Below the pieces are notes generated by a model. The model was not told the DNA's origin and did no database searches. It saw nothing but the letters and a program-made list of their open reading frames with translations. The position numbers and the translations under genes were made by a program. From Varanus komodoensis (lineage: Eukaryota; Chordata; Lepidosauria; Squamata; Varanidae): a stretch of 64,000 nucleotides of DNA. Below, one piece after another: positions 23,648 to 34,862 of this stretch. How positions within the stretch are numbered: the stretch's first letter is position 1; each line of letters opens with the position of its first letter. The DNA lies in the NCBI RefSeq assembly GCF_004798865.1, contig NW_025336479.1, positions 10,220,696 through 10,284,695 on the forward strand, given 5' to 3'.

Positions 23648-23715
23648 AGTTAGTTACACTGAACTTAATAGGACTTGGTTCTGAATGAATATTCTTAGGT
23701 TTGCGCTGCCAAGTG
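23648..23715 (+). repeat. Reptile interspersed repeat (ACTTACTTCTGAGTAG type)
   Basis: TTAGTTACACTGAACTTAAT, AGGACTTGGTTCTGAATGAA and CTTAGGTTTGCGCTGCC follow the same remembered repeat as at 10995 (reverse orientation). Confidence 0.4.
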
Positions 23716-24039
23716 TTGTTTATGGGAGACATTCAAAATCTTAGGATGGTGAATTGTTTGAACAAATGGAAATGTTATCAGTACAAGGTCCCACAGTTTC
23801 TCACTGTTATTCCAACAAACAACCTTGTAAGAAAACCTCAAAAAGCATCTAGCTTTGCCCTTGTTCAATTTACTAGCCTGCCTATAAAAATATGCCTATT
23901 TGTGGTGGCCCTTGGATTGTCCGAAAGAAACAACAGAGACAAATCTCATTCATGCTTCAATATGTGAACGTGATTCATGACAGGCAAACAGGAGAGCGGC
24001 TATATGTAGGCCAGGGCTGTGTTTGTCTTTGTTTGTTTA

Positions 24040-24121
24040 TTGCACAACTCTGCATGATGTGTTGTTGCAAACTACCCAGAAAGCTTTGGTTATTGGGTGG
24101 TATAAAAATAAATAAATAAAA
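24040..24121 (+). mobile_element. L2-like LINE or SINE tail
   Basis: GTTGTTGCAAACTACCCAGA, TTATTGGGTGGTATAAAAAT and AAATAAATAAA have the tail organisation of squamate LINE/SINE 3' ends: short GC hairpin plus ATAAAT repeats. Confidence 0.5.
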
Positions 24122-25408
24122 TGTGACATACACACTGTCATCTTAAATATTAATTAAATGCTGGGGGGGCAGGCAGCATTCTGCTTGCTCCAGTAGCAGC
24201 CGTGGGGGTTGTGAAGTGAGAGGCACAGCAGATGCACTTGGCTTCGCTTCTCTGGACTTTTCAAGGGTTAGGAAAGATCCCTGACCTGACATCTCAAAAT
24301 CCAAGAAAGAAATGCCCATGCAATCCCACTAAAAAGCTAATTTAACTGCAAAATGTATTAAGTAACTATTTCAGGCAAGTAATTTCAGAGTTTCACATCA
24401 AGGATCATCATTTCAGAACTGGCTTCCTGAAAATTGTATAAAACCTGAGGCAGCATCAAGGCAGTTCTTAATATCCATTCCTGGGTAATATGGCAATCTC
24501 TCAAACACTGCCCTACATTTAGATCATTTAAGTGGGAGTAAAGAGGTTTCACTTTTTTTATAGCTGATATGAACAAACAGAACTCCATCAACCATACAAC
24601 CATGAAACCTCTCAAGACCAATAAAAATAAGAATAACTTGCTTAGGTACTGGCAAGTTAAAGACACGAGAGAACGGGATCCCATTGCTTCAAGAGAAATC
24701 TTAGTACTTTTACTGGGCAGCTTGCATAAAACAGTTTCCTACAGCAGCAAGGAGTTGGGACTTACAGAACTTCTCAGTTCAGTGTTCCAAATGTCCATGA
24801 ATTAGGGATACAAAGATGCAGACAGAATCTGGCTTTCTTGTGCTCATTGGACTTCACGCACTTGGTCCTGGTCAGGAAGTGAGCCAAGCCAAGATCAAGT
24901 CTATGAATGCTTGGGAACACCAGCAGACACTTTCTTTCCACAAATAACTCAAAGTTCACCATGGATGTGTAAGCAGTGTGTGCACAAGCCAGCCTTGCTG
25001 AGTTGCTTGGACTTACCTCCTGCTGGATGCCCACATGAATACTTGGTGTGAGGCAGACTTAGGGCAGAGAAAAAGCAGGCCAGAGCCCAAAGAGCCAAGA
25101 TAAGGACATCTGAGATTCCCGCCTCCAAACCAGATTCCTCACACATCACTAGCATAAATGGCACACTGCGAAATTGACCATCTACTAATGAGGATTTGGG
25201 GGGACCTTTGCTCATTGCTACAGGATGCCCCCAACTGGCAGAAAGTCCAAGATTCAATCCCTGGCACCTCCATCCCTGGATGATACTGAGCAGACAGACA
25301 CACTGCCTGACCTGGTACAGCTTCCTAAGCTGTTCCTAGAGCACTGTGGAATAACGTTGACTGCAACTCAAAGCCATTGACCACTTTGCCTTGGGCTTGG
25401 AGACTTAC

Positions 25409-25834
25409 TGCAATTTTGGCCTTGATGTTAGCCAGCTTTTCCTGGGCGGCAGCAAGTTCAGCATTTGCTTTGTTGAGAGCCTGCCGCTTGGGCTCCACAT
25501 CACAGTAGACTTCGTAAAAACGCACAATGTTGATAACCCAGGAACAGAGACCAGCAGCTGCAAAGGACTTGAATCTCACAAACTCAGGGTTGAATTCTGG
25601 ATCCTGAAGATAGGGCTGCAAGGCTCGAAGGCAGTTTTCATGTATATTCTCCTTGTTGAAGTTGACCAAGGAGTCCAGAAAGTTGTCCACCTTGGCCATA
25701 GCTATCTTGGCTGCTTTCCAGCTCCTATCCTTGGGCACCTTTCCACCTGGAGCCAAGAGCACCATCACAGCAGCAGTGACATTGCTGACAGCAGGCGGGG
25801 GTGATCCAAATGTCTTCAGTTCTGTCAGATTGTT
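25409..25834 (-). CDS. DNAH9: DNAH9 exon 10 of window: microtubule-binding domain and start of coiled coil 2
   Basis: This 426-bp exon, the longest here, encodes residues 563-704. After [11 protein letters not shown] comes the proline-rich hinge PPPAV that ends coiled coil 1, then the globular microtubule-binding domain ([65 protein letters not shown]). The returning coiled coil starts at [15 protein letters not shown] and continues through [14 protein letters not shown]. The sequence HENCL.A...[12 protein letters not shown] resembles DNAH9 rather than the longer YLKDPEFNP form remembered for DNAH11 and DNAH17; this is the main basis for the paralogue call. The acceptor is TTTCCCCCTTTCAG, the donor GTAAGTCT; both ends are phase 0. 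Confidence 0.96.
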
Positions 25835-27658
25835 CTGAAAGGGGGAAAAAACAAGGTTGTTAAATGGAAATGAATGGGTTTTCTTTTTTACTTTGCTGGT
25901 AATGGAGTCAGGCTCCAGAGCTATCAATCTGAGAGAAGAGCTTTGAAGCCAGGAGCAGCACTCTGAATTTTAAATATTATGACTCATCCAGTCTAAGGCA
26001 ATGAATCCCTCTAGTGGCACAGGGGCCTCCACCGGCTTGTTAGATGAGAGCCAGTCACATTCCTTCAGCATTTCAACCAGCCCTGCTGTTAAAATGCAGA
26101 ATTAGATTACAGATTTACCCAGTATGAAAACAGATAGGTACACCAAGCAAGGAAAAGATCAGTGTCACCCAAAATCAATAGAGCTGCAAAAGGGCTGTGA
26201 ATATCGCTCCTAATTGAGAATCCTCATAAAGTTGTCTTCCCTATAAATCCTTATCTTGTTTAATTCAGAACTACACAGTGGCACTATACAGGACTACACA
26301 GTGGCACCCTGAAGTCTCACAGTGTGGTGGCTGCATCCACATGGGAGTCAATTGTCTGTAGCAATCACCACCTACCCCCATGACCTTTGTGTTGCATTGA
26401 TGCTTCCTTCTGATAGCAGTGGCTTACAAAATCCTAACAGAAAAGCAAAATACTAGAAGGAGAAGGATTTTTTCCTGCACTTGGAAAATTTATTTTCTTT
26501 ATCTTCACATTAATCCAGCCAAAGTGTGGAAAGTGGTGTCATTTCAAACTCACTGTGTGACACCCAATTCTCATTAACTGGTCCATTCATTTCCTCAAAG
26601 CTGTTAAAAGAAACTGAGCTGGAAGCGCCCAGGGTAAGGCTCATTGTGTCCTGCGGAGGCTAATTCTAAAGCCGCATTCCACCCACCCTTCATGGGGCTG
26701 ATAGCAAAGTTTGCTAAACAGGCAACCTCCAGAGAACAGAGATTTTTGCAACTGATAGAAACACAGGGAATGAATTGGCTTGATGCCAGAGAAGCAATCC
26801 TGCCAAGGATCTGTCATGTCAGACTGAAAAGAAATATGTGTATCATGTTGACGCACAGCAAATGTGAGTTCCCTGTCAGAGCTGGCTGTGCTCCACACCA
26901 GGGATCCCTGCCCTGATGGCCTCTTGGTGCTTTCACTGCATTTGCATAAGCAGCCCCAAAGGCGCAGGGCAACAGGGGCCTGAGCAGCAGGGCTGTAGAA
27001 AGCATGTCTGCTTTGCCAGTCAATGCTCAGGACACCTCTGGGAGGGCTTGGCTGGCGTCCAGTAAAGTAATTGAGCAAGTATATCATCTGTAACGTGAGA
27101 TGGGACCTGTGGCAATCCCCACCTGTATCTCTGGGTGTGGACAAGCCGAGCAGCAGGACTACTGTGGAAGCACCCCTAGCCCCTCCTGGTCTGTCAGACA
27201 GAGAAGCAGGCAGGAGCCCTGTGCACCGCATGGGCTGCTGCAGCCGGCGCTGCCATAAACCTTCCTTTCCCTCACTTCCTGAATAATAATCTTTAAAAAT
27301 CCAGCACCAAATGAACTTTTAACCATGTTTAACAAGCAGTGCCTTGTGCCATTTAGAAAATAGTACACAGTCTACCTGAAGCACAGGCATATCCACACAG
27401 CAAGCCTCACAAGAGCAGTACGTGACTGGAGCAACGAAGTCTAGTGCTGTCAAGATGGAGCCAAGAGCCTGGGGCTACATTTGGTCAGAGGACGGGTTGC
27501 AGTCTGTCTAGCAGATTAGCCATTTTACTCAATTAACAGGAACACATAAAGTTAACAGTTTCCCATAAAGTTCCAGGGAAGCCAAAATAGAACTAAGAGT
27601 TTGAGATTTTGATCCAGAAGGAGTTTCATTTACAGTCATAGTGAAGTTACTGAAGGCA

Positions 27659-27733
27659 GGAAGGGAAGGGAAGGGAAGGGAAGGGAAGGGAAGGGAAGGG
27701 AAGGGAAGGGAAGGGAAGGGAAGGGAAGGGAAG
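27659..27733 (+). repeat. (GGGAA)n microsatellite, about 15 units
   Basis: This is a perfect pentanucleotide array of about 75 bp. In the sense of DNAH9 it is a polypyrimidine (TTCCC)n tract deep in an intron. No variant units were seen. Confidence 0.95.
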
Positions 27734-28249
27734 ACTATGAGTGAGCCATAGATAGTGACCTTGAGGGAGAAACAGAGAGAAAAGAGGGCAGTGAGCTGAG
27801 GAATGGAAAAAGCCTTGAAGGAAGATGAAATCCAACCTCCCCCCCACCCCCAGGCCATGGATGGACAGCCAACTGGGCAAGAGCAAAAATCATCATCATC
27901 AAGGTGAACTAGGCATTTCCCAAGGCTCCAGTGTGGGGATGAGATGCAAATATGAGCATCCAGTCAGGAGCTTCAAGGGAATACTGTGGGAAGCATGGAC
28001 GCTTCAAGACATCCCATCGTGTATACTCAGTCCAGAAGGGCAGCACTTGTAAAATTAGATAACAAAACCAAGGGCATTTCCAGAATGGTGTTTTTCAGAA
28101 GAACAAAAAGGCCAAAATGTCACAGTGTTTTCTGAAAAGGAGGTCCTAACCTGGTTTCAGAAATGGAGGTGTGGGGGGGGGGGACACAGAGCTTTTGGTA
28201 CTGCCAATTCATGAAAGACAGAATGTTGTGTTGCATCAAGGCAATGGTA

Positions 28250-28345
28250 GGCAGAAGGTAGCTTTCCAGACGCTTTTGACTTAGACTCCCAGAAGCCCCT
28301 GCCAACACGGCCAATGCCCAGGATTCTTCGGTACTAAAGTTCAAA
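28250..28345. repeat. Palindromic squamate MITE, fragment
   Basis: CCAGACGCTTTTGACTTAGA, CTCCCAGAAGCCCCTGCCAA and CACGGCCAATGCCCAGGATT follow the same MITE centre as at 18265. Confidence 0.5.
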
Positions 28346-29559
28346 ACATCTGGAAATCCACTTTCTGCCCATCACTACATTAGGGTGCAGGGTCGACTGT
28401 CTGAATATATTTGAAAGTTCTATGGCCCAGGACATTTAGAAATTAAAGACTAGGGGATACTGGGAGCTGTAGGACTTATTTTCTGTGTAAACATGTTTTG
28501 ACTTGTGCGCTAGAATACTCCCTTTTCCATCCCCATTGAGGGTGGAAACCAGGCCTGACAGTTCAGTCTTGTTTGCATGGTGCAACAAGCCACTGTGCTT
28601 TGTTTTGTTTTGTTTTTTATCACTGAGGGTCTGTCATGTCATTTGAACCCCATCATGGCATTCCAATGCAGTATACTTGGTATTTACAGACCAAGAATAG
28701 AACTAACAGCTTTCTCCATACTACAAATACAGCATCATCTGAACCCAGAAAACAGAACTCATTGTAGTATAAAGTGCAGAACCATAAAGCTGCTTGTCAA
28801 GAGAGACTCACAGCCACCTGCCAAATTACCCAGAGTAGCCCTGGCAGCTCCTGTTTTGCACGTCTGTCAGACGCATCCCTGCTTCACCCACCTCCTGCCC
28901 TGAAGATCCCTGCACATGCACCAGAGACAACCCTCGTGCATGAAGGGAGAGAATCAGCTGGGCAGCAGTGCTCTGTTAGGGCAGCCCCATGCAGCTGATT
29001 CCCCTGGTCGCTGGAGAGACAGTTCCAGCCTGGCACCCATGGGATGCCTCTCTGGCAAGCAGAAGTGAAGAGCGGGGGTGGGGGAATGGAGCCTCCCCCC
29101 ACTGCTGCCTCTCATGAGAAAGGCATCCAGCTGGGTGCTGGGATGGGGATGCCTCTCTCACAAGGGGGAGGGGGGAGGGGGAGTGGAGCAGCAGCAGCTC
29201 CCCACCGATTTCCACCTTTTGGTCAGAGCTCAGGTCAGGCAGCCCTCCTGCTGTTCCAGTGGTCCTCTCGGTAGCAGGAGGCAAGAGCCCCTTGTTGGCT
29301 CTGCTGTGGTTGAGGGCAGCAGTCCTCTTTGCTCAGCAGAGACGGCCTGACAGCCATGGGCTTGTGACTGCATCTGCAAAAAGAGGATCCTCATGCCTCC
29401 CTGTTCTGTCGCACAGTACTCTGCCCAGAAGACTCAGGGGAAGGAGATTGTCGGAAGAAGGAGGGTTACAACTGTGAGCCTGACTTTCTGGTCAGGGACA
29501 CTGTGGTAAAGCATGTGAGCCACAGTTACCTCTCAGCGCTGCTGCCTGTTGTTTTTTAT

Positions 29560-29995
29560 TGCCAGCTCAGGGAGCAGAAACCACAGTGAACAATCCACAG
29601 TTCACACGTCAACAACAAACCATGGGTTCTCTTCATAGATTGTGGTTAAAAGCCACGGCTTCTTAACACAGATGGACTGAGCAACATGACAATCCATGGG
29701 TCACCAAAAACCCACAATTCAATGACACATTTAACCCTTTGGTGTGAATTATCATGCTATCTCAATCGAGTCAGTGCTGCTGTTGTCATGGTATGAAAGC
29801 CAACCATTGGCTATTTAATTCATGGTGAGATTGTGGTACATGTAGCCATCATTTTGAATATTAAACAACCCTCACATAATGCATGGTCTATTTTCAGTTT
29901 AGGGGAGGGTTGTTTTACCCTTGCATAATCCATGCTGGCTAGGTTTGGATGACATCCCTCAAGCAACCACTTAGCCCATGGGAAGGGGTTGCATG
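29560..29995. repeat. Unclassified MITE-like repeat with CCATGGGTT blocks
   Basis: Blocks such as ACAACAAACCATGGGTTCTC, GATTGTGGTTAAAAGCCACG, ACAATCCATGGGTCACC and TAATCCATGCTGGCTAGG recall other copies at 7905 and 54895. The arrangement suggests degenerate nonautonomous DNA elements; no ends could be fixed. Confidence 0.3.
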
Positions 29996-30164
29996 TTGCC
30001 CACACCTAGTCTGTATGCCTCTGAATACCAGTTGCTGGGGAACATGAACAGTAAAGGGCTATTAATCTTATGTCCTCCTGTGGGCATCTTCCCAGAAGCA
30101 TCTGTCCAGCACTGGGGGAAGCTGGATGCTGGTCTTTGGACCATTCCAGCCTTTTTTATGTTCA

Positions 30165-30640
30165 GAACATGTAGAAGGATCCCCTCTACTCAACACTGGA
30201 CAGGCCTCATCTTGAGTACTGCATCCAATTCTTGGGCACCTCGATTTAAGAAGGATGCAGATAACCTGGAAAAGATTCAGAGAAGGGCAAAAAAGATGAT
30301 AAGAGGGCTGAAAACAAAACCCTATGAGGAGAGACTGAAAGAATTTGGTATGCTTAGCCTTGAAAAGAGAAGACTAAGGGGAGATATGATAGTACTGTTC
30401 GAATACTTGAAAGGCTGTCACACAGAAGAGGGCCGAGATCTCTTTTCTATCATTCCAGAATGCAAAACATGGAATGCTGGGATCAAAGTACAAGAAACCA
30501 GATTCTAGCTGAACATCAGGAAAGTCTTTCTGACTGTTAGAGATACAGAACAATGGAACCAATTAACTAGGAGGCTGAAGGCTTTCCCACACTGAAGGCA
30601 CTCAAGATGCAGCTGAACAGCTGTTAGGGATGCTTTGACT
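30165..30640 (+). mobile_element. CR1 LINE, 3' end of ORF2
   Basis: The plus strand encodes the typical CR1 ORF2 C-terminus: KKDADNLEKIQRRAKKMIRG, PYEERLKEFGMLSLEKRRLR, GDMIVLFEYLKGCHTEEG and DLFSIIPE, with order and spacing as in vertebrate CR1. Just downstream ACTGAGCAGGG and, at about 30745, GGGGGTGGACCCAGTGGTCT resemble the CR1 3' end. The stretch between (30640-30740) looks like an inverted piece of another CR1 tail. The copy is 5'-truncated and antisense to DNAH9. Confidence 0.85.
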
Positions 30641-30938
30641 TGGGAGTCCTGCACTGAGCAGGGAGTCCATAGCATCATGGAACAGTAGAGCTGAAGGGGC
30701 AAATAATATCATAGGGTCCAACTAAGTAAATTGGTGTCCTGCAACGGCAGGGGGTGGACCCAGTGGTCTTCATGGCCCTTTCCAAATTTCCATGAAGTGA
30801 AGTAAATAGTATAAGCAGTTTCCAGGCTCCAACACACTCTATTTGAACTGCTTTGAGTTTCTGCACAAAGCCATACCTCTGTCGCTGTCAGTAAATACAG
30901 GAAGCCCGAGAGGAAGCGCTCCTTGTGCGGTGCTGGCA

Positions 30939-30950
30939 CCCCCCCCCCCC
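30939..30950 (+). repeat. C(12) homopolymer
   Basis: An uninterrupted run of 12 C is followed by GGTTGTGGGG. Length in the assembly may be unreliable. Confidence 0.9.
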
Positions 30951-31654
30951 GGTTGTGGGGAAGGGGGGCTAAAGTTGCAAAGTGTCTACATGATGTTACC
31001 CCTCAGCTAAACCCTCCTGGCAATGCCAGTCGTAAAAAAAGGTTCAAATGATTTGCCTGACAGCCAAGCCTACCTGGAGCTGAAATCCAGTTTTCATTTA
31101 GTTGCTAGTGAGAAACATTGACATCTGTTTTAAGGCCACACAGATAATCCTGTGCCGAGCTCTGGGTTTTGAATTATTCTGAAAATGAATCAACAATATG
31201 AAGGGAGAGGCGCCAGCTACAGCCAAGCACAGTACAAGCGGCAGAAATCCTCTCAGAAAAGGTGTTTTTGAGAAAAGAACAAAGAGGAAAGAGAGAGAAG
31301 GTGTGTTTATCAACTGCAAATATGTCATTCTTTTAGAGAAAATTCTACAGACATGTTCACACAACATAGACTGTACAGGAATCTAAAGACCATACAAATG
31401 AACACTGGAACTAGAAGGGTGGCAAATCAGTCCCTTCTCTGATTCAGATCGGCACATGGCAAAGAACTGGAGGCTGAAGCACCCAGCTGCAAAGGGCTTC
31501 ACTCAACCTTGATGATGATTACGCACAGCTGTCTGAACTGGCCCTACATTTTCCCCTTCTCCTTGAAATATTTCCACTCCCTTAATCAGAGTCATTGTTC
31601 ATCTTGCTCTCAAGACATGGGATGGACACCATCACTTCCCACCTCATGTTAACA

Positions 31655-31765
31655 TGAGAATGTTGAAACACTCATAATTATTATGCCCATTTTACTGATA
31701 AAAGACTGAAATTGATTTTCAAAACCATCAGGTGAGTCCAGGGTTGAGCTGGTACAAGCTCACAA
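31655..31765 (-). repeat. MIR-like SINE remnant
   Basis: AATTATTATGCCCATTTTAC, TGATAAAAGACTGAAATTG and GTCCAGGGTTGAGCTGG keep the block order of MIR in reverse. It is very diverged. Confidence 0.35.
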
Positions 31766-33164
31766 GTTTAAGACCAATCACCTGCCAACAATTGTTTAGA
31801 TAAATTATTGGAAGAAACATCTACCAAGCTATTTTTAGCTGTGAAGGCTAAATGAAACCTCTCTGTTCAAGTGGCAGTACACCTCTGAACAATGCCATGC
31901 TAGGTACAAACAACAGGACAAGGCTATCACCTTCTTGTCATCCTACTTGTGAGCTTCCACAGGGATAAAGCAAACAATTCTTACTATTTTAAGAGTTGTA
32001 TATTAATCTTTGCCATACATTTTCAGTCAAAAAACCCTGTACTGTGCAACCTATAGAGGGCAGCTCTTTTTATCAGAGCAGCATCAGCTAAGAAAGAAAG
32101 AGCCCCAGAGTAATATTCTTTTTCACCAAGCTCAATTATCTTGAAGGGTAGATGGAGAATATGCAAATATAAGACAGCTGAACATTCTCTCTCTCTCTCT
32201 CGTTGAAGTCCTTCATCAAACTGATACTCCAGTGCTTATGAGTATTAATGAAAGAATATACCATATGGGTGGCATTTTTTTCAAATTGAGCTATTCATGA
32301 TTAAAACTGTAGAGACGGCATCACAACTGAAATGGAAAGCCAAAACAACCTATTTTGACATCCACTGATTCTACTCCCCTAGCTTTGGCCAGAGATCTAT
32401 ATTTTCCACTGCTTTATGCTAAAGATCTGGGCCTATGGTTTTGCCTGCTCCAAGTTTATATGAAAGCACAGTGTAAATGTATCAGCATTACTTGCTGTAT
32501 TTTCTTATTAATAAACACACAAATGAAGCCAATTACTCATGTCAATGGATGGGCTAAACGCCAACGGAGGAGGAGGAGATTATTGGGGCTTGGTAAATGC
32601 TGCCACCTGAGTCTCCAGGGAAGGTCTATGCTTCCCATTCATCTTACCTTAATGAGACAATATACAGTATCAGCATGAAACTTGAATTGACAGGATCCAA
32701 ACATATTCCTGTTGTGTTAGTATTGTTTTTAAGCACAAAGATCAAGTCACAAAAGCACCACCATCTTCTGAAAAGTGGGATCAAATAGAAAACACCTACC
32801 TGCAATTTGTTTGTTTTTAGACACTTTCTTGGGTTAACCAAGAAAGGAGCAATTCATTCTATGCATATGTTTAAAGGGGGGGTGTAATTCTATGGCCCCT
32901 CAACATTGTTCAGCTCCAGAATACCTATGTGGAGAATATCAATGCCCACATAAATGCTTTATGGGTAGTCATTCACAGATTACCATAAAACAAAGCCCCT
33001 GAACATAGAACATTAAAATTAGAAGAGACCAAAGGAAGTAGAAGCTTTTCCTGAGCAAAGGTGAATCATTGGTATGAGCTCATGATTGATTGAGAAGCAA
33101 GGTCCACTTCCCTTGTTCTCCTACAAGCAAGAGAAATGTGCAGCCTGACCCGATGTACGTCTTC

Positions 33165-33290
33165 CCAGTGCAGTTCCCTCACGATTTCCCATCAGCCCCA
33201 GCCAGGATGGCCAATGGTAAGGAAAGGAAAGCTGGGAGTTGCTGCTCAAATGATCTGGTGCACATAGGTTGAGGAAGGCTGCCTTGGAAG
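33165..33290. repeat. Palindromic squamate MITE, fragment
   Basis: TTTCCCATCAGCCCCAGCCA and GGATGGCCAATGGTAAGG are close to the MITE centre; AGCTGGGAGTTGCTGCTCAA and GGTTGAGGAAGGCTGCC give the other arm. It lies about 110 bp from the 3' edge of exon 9. Confidence 0.6.
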
Positions 33291-33399
33291 TAAGGCAGTT
33301 GTGTTTGGTAGCACATCTTCCTAGTTAAGCATGTACAGCACTGCAGTCTTAACAGGAGCAGCCTCCCTTCCATCCCATTGCCCCGTCTGTGTTTCATAC

Positions 33400-33660
33400 C
33401 CTGTTGAGTGTGCCAAGAGCTTCCCGAGCAGCAGCAAGGGCTGGTTCAGCTTTTGCCAGGTCCTCCTCACAGTCTCTCTGCTTCTGCTGGACCTGCTGTG
33501 TGATCAGGGCCACCTTCTGCTCCTCATCATCTGCAATGGCCTTCTCATTACAGACTTTTTCTGTCTCTATGCCCACGACCTGGATCAGCTTGTCTGCAGC
33601 TTCATTCTTCTGCTTCAGCTCCACCTCCTGAGCTGCCAGCTTCGCCTTTAGATCATCTAC
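33400..33660 (-). CDS. DNAH9: DNAH9 exon 9 of window: stalk coiled coil 1
   Basis: This 261-bp exon encodes residues 476-562, almost entirely coiled coil: [18 protein letters not shown], then [13 protein letters not shown] and [18 protein letters not shown] with clear heptad spacing and no proline until AEPAL. It corresponds to the outward helix (CC1) of the antiparallel stalk. The acceptor is TTCTTTGCTTCAG before GTA, the donor GTATGA after AGG; both ends are phase 0. AEPAL followed by LNTL-like residues (LGTLNR here) is the standard dynein motif just before the microtubule-binding domain. Confidence 0.95.
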
Positions 33661-34845
33661 CTGAAGCAAAGAAGAGAGCACAGGACTAGCATGACTTCAA
33701 AGCAGGGGCCCCTATGCAGTGTCGGTGGGTCTCTTCAACAGGACTCACACAGATCTTCACTCCCTGCTCCCTTCAAACTAGTCATTGGTTCTGGATTTTT
33801 AATGGACATATACTGGGAACTGGATTTGGTTAAGAGGAAAGTAAACTCTTCCACCGGGTTCAGCATCCGAGACATTCCCTTGGGATTTGATGTGATATCT
33901 AGCTAATGCTCTTCCTTTTTGCTGCATGTGAAATCATGCACTGAAGAGCATCTGGAAGGAGGTTTCTATGCTCTGAATCACTGCAAGGGTCAGAAACATA
34001 CCCTCCTCCCACTACCAGCGCTCTCCCTCCTGGCAAGTAGCCTCCCCCTAGTTCTCCTGCTGTTCTCCTACTTAAGGGCAGCCCCTCTCCAGGTTCCCCA
34101 GAATCCTCTCTCATGAGCTCCTAAATGCTTCTGTCTCTTCCAAGCCGCAAAAAGATCTTACGTGTTGAAAAGGAAGCTGTTGTATGACTGGGGCATTGGT
34201 GCACTCTTGTCACTGAGACAATTTGCTGAAAACCTTGGCAGCTGAAGTTTGCAGGAGGAGGTGGAAGAGCAGTGCCATCGGTATCACTCGAGCACACAGA
34301 GTATTGACACTCTCCGCATGAAACCACTGAGCTAGCTCAGCAGCCATCGGACCATCTCTCTCAGTCAATGTAGGTGGTGGGCACATTTCACCTCTATATC
34401 CGAGAGGAAAGGGGACTGTACTCTCCACCTCCAAACCTGGCACATCTTCCCCAAGGCTATCTGGGCAGGAAGGGGGTTCATTGCTGGCTTGTTGCGTCTT
34501 TCTTACACCATACTGAAAACACAGTCTCACTCGACAAGACATTGTCATAGATCAAGATGCTTTCTAACTCCAAGCTCTCATGCACTTTGGAAACTCTTCC
34601 CCACAGCATTGTGAACAGCAAGCCATATTCCTCCTCCTCCTCTGCCATATTCAGTCCTTCCCTATTTATGTGGCGCTGTTGATGCCCTGCCTGGCATGGG
34701 AAGAATGGAGGAATATGGAATATCTTCGCAGATCTTTTAGTTTCGGCCATAAAGAAACTGCAGCATGCTCTGGTAGCAATGCTGCTTTGAAAAATGAACA
34801 GCTCCCTGCAGGCTCTGAGAAAGCTCCAGCTTTACTTCTTTTACC

Positions 34846-34862
34846 AAAAAAAAAAAAAAAAA
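34846..34862 (+). repeat. A(17) homopolymer
   Basis: An uninterrupted A run with no recognisable SINE or LINE body to its left. Confidence 0.9.

Larger units (their letters stand above)
18563..25408 (-). other. Intron between exons 10 and 11
   Basis: This 6,846-bp intron contains an RTE-clade fragment (20600-21230), an L2 LINE (21879-23335), a short reptile repeat (23648-23715) and a LINE tail (24040-24121). Stretches 18563-20600, 21230-21878 and 24122-25408 show nothing recognised. Confidence 0.8.
25835..33399 (-). other. Intron between exons 9 and 10
   Basis: This 7,565-bp intron contains (GGGAA)n (27659-27733), MITE pieces (28250, 33165), a diffuse repeat (29560-29995), a CR1 LINE end (30165-30640), a C run (30939-30950), a MIR-like remnant (31655-31765) and a short (CT)n near 32188. 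Stretches 25835-27658, 28350-29555 and 31770-33160 show nothing recognised. Confidence 0.8.

Noticed and set aside
25391-25804. Plus-strand ORF of 137 codons
   Set aside because: It is the antisense shadow of exon 10, has no family similarity, and the minus strand carries clear dynein protein with exact splice sites.
26641-27231. 196-codon minus-strand ORF in the exon 9/10 intron
   Set aside because: It has no recognisable domain, composition is typical of GC-richer noncoding sequence, and it lacks supporting splice structure or similarity to known proteins.
27643-27760. Pentanucleotide array considered as CRISPR or telomere-like
   Set aside because: A simple (GGGAA)n microsatellite without spacers; the unit differs from the vertebrate telomere repeat TTAGGG.
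29978-30508. 176-codon plus-strand ORF
   Set aside because: Only its second half has similarity, to the CR1 ORF2 C-terminus; it is a LINE remnant and not a host gene.
33331-33651. Plus-strand ORFs of 106 and 80 codons
   Set aside because: They lie antisense to the coiled-coil exon 9; the leucine- and serine-rich products reflect the reverse complement of K/E/A-rich codons.
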